From: CAIPFQ01 sp964641775
GTDB lineage: Bacteria > Chlamydiota > Chlamydiia > Chlamydiales > SM23-39
Direction of reading: 5' to 3'
NCBI GenBank assembly: GCA_964641775.1
Contig: CAZXLK010000083.1
Span: forward strand, 1-6,287
Length of the DNA: 6,287 bases
The first letter of the stretch is position 1. Every line of letters starts with the position of its first letter. The notes below the pieces were generated by a model. That model was not told the origin of the DNA. It saw only the letters and a program-made list of their open reading frames with translations, and did no database searches. Below are positions 4,920-6,287 of this stretch, one piece after another. Both the position numbers and the translations under genes were made by a program.

Positions 4920-5597
4920 ATGAGATATTTGTTTGTCCTTTTACCTTTTGCAATTTGGGCAGATGGCGCATCCGCCATACCGCATGAGCTCATGGATTTA
5001 AAAAAAATATTCGCATCCTCGCCGATCATTTATGGGGCTTTAGGGCTTATGTCCATTGCCTCAATGGCAATTTGGCTCTATACCCTTGCGACATTTCGAG
5101 CCAAAGATATTATGCCTGAAGAGTCCCTTGCAAATCTAAAAATTCTTTTGCAAGCCCAAGAGTGGCAAAAAGCCAAAGAGAGCTGCGAAAAGGCGCCGAA
5201 TCTTTTCTCAATGATTGTTCAAGCCGGCCTCCTTACTAGGGATTTAGGGGCGTCCGTGATGGTAGATGCGATGAAGGCGGAGGGCAAAAGAGCCTCCACC
5301 CCTTTTTGGCAGCGACTTTCTCTTCTCAATGATATTGCAGTTGTAGCCCCAATGCTTGGGCTTTTGGGTACTGTGATTGGAATGTTTTATGCGTTTTACG
5401 ATGTAAATCGCTCCATGGAGAGCATCAACGCCCTTTTTGATGGTTTAGGAATTGCAGTGGGAACAACTGTTGCAGGGCTCATTGTTGCAATTTTATCGAT
5501 GACTTTTGCAACAACGCTTAAATATCGCCTTGTTAAAACTCTAAGCGAAGTAGAAAACGAAGCTCTCACATTAAGCAGCTCGATCTTGAGGCAGTAA
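4920..5597 (+). CDS. exbB: MotA/TolQ/ExbB family proton-channel protein
   Basis: This inner-membrane protein is the channel scaffold of a proton-motive-force motor. With the ExbD/TolR partner it energises Tol-Pal or TonB-type envelope work. The 225 residues begin with a signal-like hydrophobic segment (1-19, ending ASA). Three transmembrane helices follow at about 36-58, 139-160 and 172-197, with a long cytoplasmic stretch (60-135) between the first two. Family motifs are APMLGLLGTVIGMFYAF (143-159, pore Thr151) and GLGIAVGTTVAGLIVAIL (175-192, Thr182/183). ExbB and TolQ cannot be told apart by sequence alone; chlamydial homologues are usually called exbB and lie beside tolB and pal. exbD begins at the base after the stop, so the two form a tight operon. 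The start is supported by AGGGG. Confidence 0.93.
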   Translation: MRYLFVLLPFAIWADGASAIPHELMDLKKIFASSPIIYGALGLMSIASMAIWLYTLATFRAKDIMPEESLANLKILLQAQEWQKAKESCEKAPNLFSMIVQAGLLTRDLGASVMVDAMKAEGKRASTPFWQRLSLLNDIAVVAPMLGLLGTVIGMFYAFYDVNRSMESINALFDGLGIAVGTTVAGLIVAILSMTFATTLKYRLVKTLSEVENEALTLSSSILRQ

Positions 5598-6083
5598 ATG
5601 GATTTAATCCCTCATGATGAAATCCACCGCACGCAGCACGTAAGCTTTGCTCCCATGATTGATTTTCTTTTTTTAATGCTCTCTCTATTTGCTACGCTTG
5701 CAATTTCAAAAGCTACCCTATTTGACTCTGAAATAACGCTTGCCCAGCTGAAAAAAGAGCAGGGAAAATCCCCCATCAAGACGCAGTCACAAATGCAGCA
5801 AATCCATTTAAGCATCGGTCCAACAGGAGCTTATAAATGGCTCTCAAAATTTCAAGATTATCCCATGGAGAATGTCCAAGCCATTCAAGAAGAGCTAAGC
5901 CGTCAATTTGAACATGGAATTTTAGCGCAAGACAAAAGGAAAACCGAAATCCTACTTCACATAGATAAAACCGCTCCTTGGGAGGCCGTCGCAAATGCGA
6001 TTTTCGGCGTCCGGGAATTGGGTTTCCAGGCGTACCCTGTCTACGAAGAACTTGATAGAAAGACTTCTCAACTAGTAAACTAA
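5598..6083 (+). CDS. exbD: ExbD/TolR family biopolymer transport protein
   Basis: This is the single-pass inner-membrane partner of ExbB/TolQ, which couples proton flow to a periplasmic domain. After a short cytoplasmic N-terminus (1-17), FAPMIDFLFLMLSLFATLAI (17-36) forms the one membrane helix. Asp22 sits where the essential proton-carrying aspartate of the family is found, here in PMIDFLF rather than the usual PLIDV. Residues 38-161 form the periplasmic domain: a basic, Gln-rich linker (51-69), then LLHIDKTAPWEAVANAIFGV (119-138) and LGFQAYPVYEE (141-151), the typical ExbD C-terminal fold pattern. The length of 161 is slightly above the usual 140-150. The ATG directly follows the exbB stop, and GAGG at the end of exbB can serve as its ribosome binding site. 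tRNA-Leu begins eight bases after the stop. Confidence 0.9.
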   Translation: MDLIPHDEIHRTQHVSFAPMIDFLFLMLSLFATLAISKATLFDSEITLAQLKKEQGKSPIKTQSQMQQIHLSIGPTGAYKWLSKFQDYPMENVQAIQEELSRQFEHGILAQDKRKTEILLHIDKTAPWEAVANAIFGVRELGFQAYPVYEELDRKTSQLVN

Positions 6084-6091
6084 CTCCTCAT

Positions 6092-6175
6092 GCCCAGGTG
6101 GTGGAATTGGTAGACACACAAGATTTAGGTTCTTGTACCCGAAAGGGTGTGCAGGTTCGAGTCCTGTCTTGGGCA
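6092..6175 (+). tRNA. tRNA-Leu (anticodon UAG)
   Basis: A class II tRNA. The acceptor stem GCCCAGG (6092-6098) pairs with CTTGGGC (6168-6174), with one G-T pair and discriminator A6175. The anticodon stem CAAGA/TCTTG encloses TTTAGGT, with anticodon TAG at 6126-6128. The long variable arm ACCC-GAAA-GGGT is the leucine-type feature, and the T-arm is GCAGG-TTCGAGT-CCTGT. CCA is not encoded. It starts eight bases after the exbD stop and ends 30 bases before the next ORF, on the same strand, so it probably matures from an operon transcript unless it has its own promoter, which I do not see. Confidence 0.97.
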
Positions 6176-6192
6176 AAAAATGAAATTTTTTG
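6174..6192 (+). terminator. A/T hairpin after tRNA-Leu, doubtful terminator
   Basis: CAAAAAAT-GAA-ATTTTTTG is a perfect 8-bp stem starting at the last acceptor-stem base. It is almost all A/T, and the T run is inside the stem, so it would be weak as a terminator. It may partly block transcription into the next gene or mark the tRNA 3' end for processing. Confidence 0.3.
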
Positions 6193-6205
6193 ACAATAGT
6201 GCCGC

Positions 6206-6287
6206 ATGAAATTATTAGCTCTTCTTTTTACAGGTATCTTAGTTGCAGAACCCTTTTCTTTTACCATCACGGAAAGTCCCTATTTTC
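6206..6287 (+). CDS. Start of an exported protein gene (partial at window edge)
   Basis: The ATG at 6206 opens a frame that runs off the window after 27 codons. The peptide starts MKLLALLFTGILVA and continues EPFSFTITESPYF, a classic short signal peptide (basic Lys2, hydrophobic core to about residue 14) followed by a mature N-terminus. Its place after exbB and exbD on the same strand suggests a periplasmic Tol component such as TolB or the small protein that precedes tolB in chlamydiae; that is inference from gene order, as too little sequence is visible. No clear Shine-Dalgarno precedes it. The TTGACA at 6190 is too close to the ATG to serve as its -35. Confidence 0.6.
   Translation, partial: MKLLALLFTGILVAEPFSFTITESPYF

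Noticed and set aside
6190..6218. TTGACA with TATTAG 17 bases on, as a promoter for the last gene
   Set aside because: The -10 would fall inside the coding sequence after the ATG at 6206, so it cannot drive this gene from its visible start.
6088..6270. 60-residue minus ORF containing DRTRTCTPFRVQEPKS
   Set aside because: It is an antisense translation of tRNA-Leu, another common false gene.

Overview
This window looks like chromosome of an environmental member of the Chlamydiota (Parachlamydia-/Waddlia-like). Four things point that way: an ExbB/TolQ-ExbD/TolR pair followed by a secreted protein, a compact TrmB, a PGI of about 520 residues, and a small protein with the bilobed double-hydrophobic segment typical of chlamydial inclusion-membrane (Inc) proteins. 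The genus cannot be fixed from the sequence alone.

Layout: (1) 1-136 holds the probable tail of an upstream gene, frame uncertain, followed by acpS (137-502, +). (2) 503-938, between convergent acpS and pgi, is not coding. It is almost filled by a 385-bp palindromic MITE-like element (542-926): 58-bp terminal inverted repeats with one mismatch enclose two consecutive multi-arm cloverleaf modules. (3) pgi (939-2501, -) lies just downstream of an Inc-like gene (2551-3252, -). The Inc-like gene has a near-consensus sigma-70 promoter, and an 11-bp perfect hairpin spans the pgi start codon. (4) tRNA-Pro(UGG) (3384-3458, +) overlaps tail to tail with an unrecognised 254-residue gene (3440-4204, -). 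That gene itself overlaps trmB (4176-4850, -) by 29 bases. (5) Divergently from trmB run exbB/tolQ (4920-5597) and exbD/tolR (5598-6083), then tRNA-Leu(UAG) (6092-6175) and the start of a gene for an exported protein (6206 onward).

How it works together: acpS (acyl-carrier-protein activation), pgi (glycolysis/gluconeogenesis) and trmB (tRNA m7G46 methylation) are housekeeping genes. exbB and exbD encode the proton-driven inner-membrane motor of a Tol-Pal-type envelope system, and the secreted protein after the tRNA may be a further part of it. The least ordinary content is the composite palindromic element. Next come the RNA-level overlaps: a hairpin over the pgi start, a CDS ending inside a tRNA T-loop, a tRNA inside a protein operon, and a possibly leaderless trmB.
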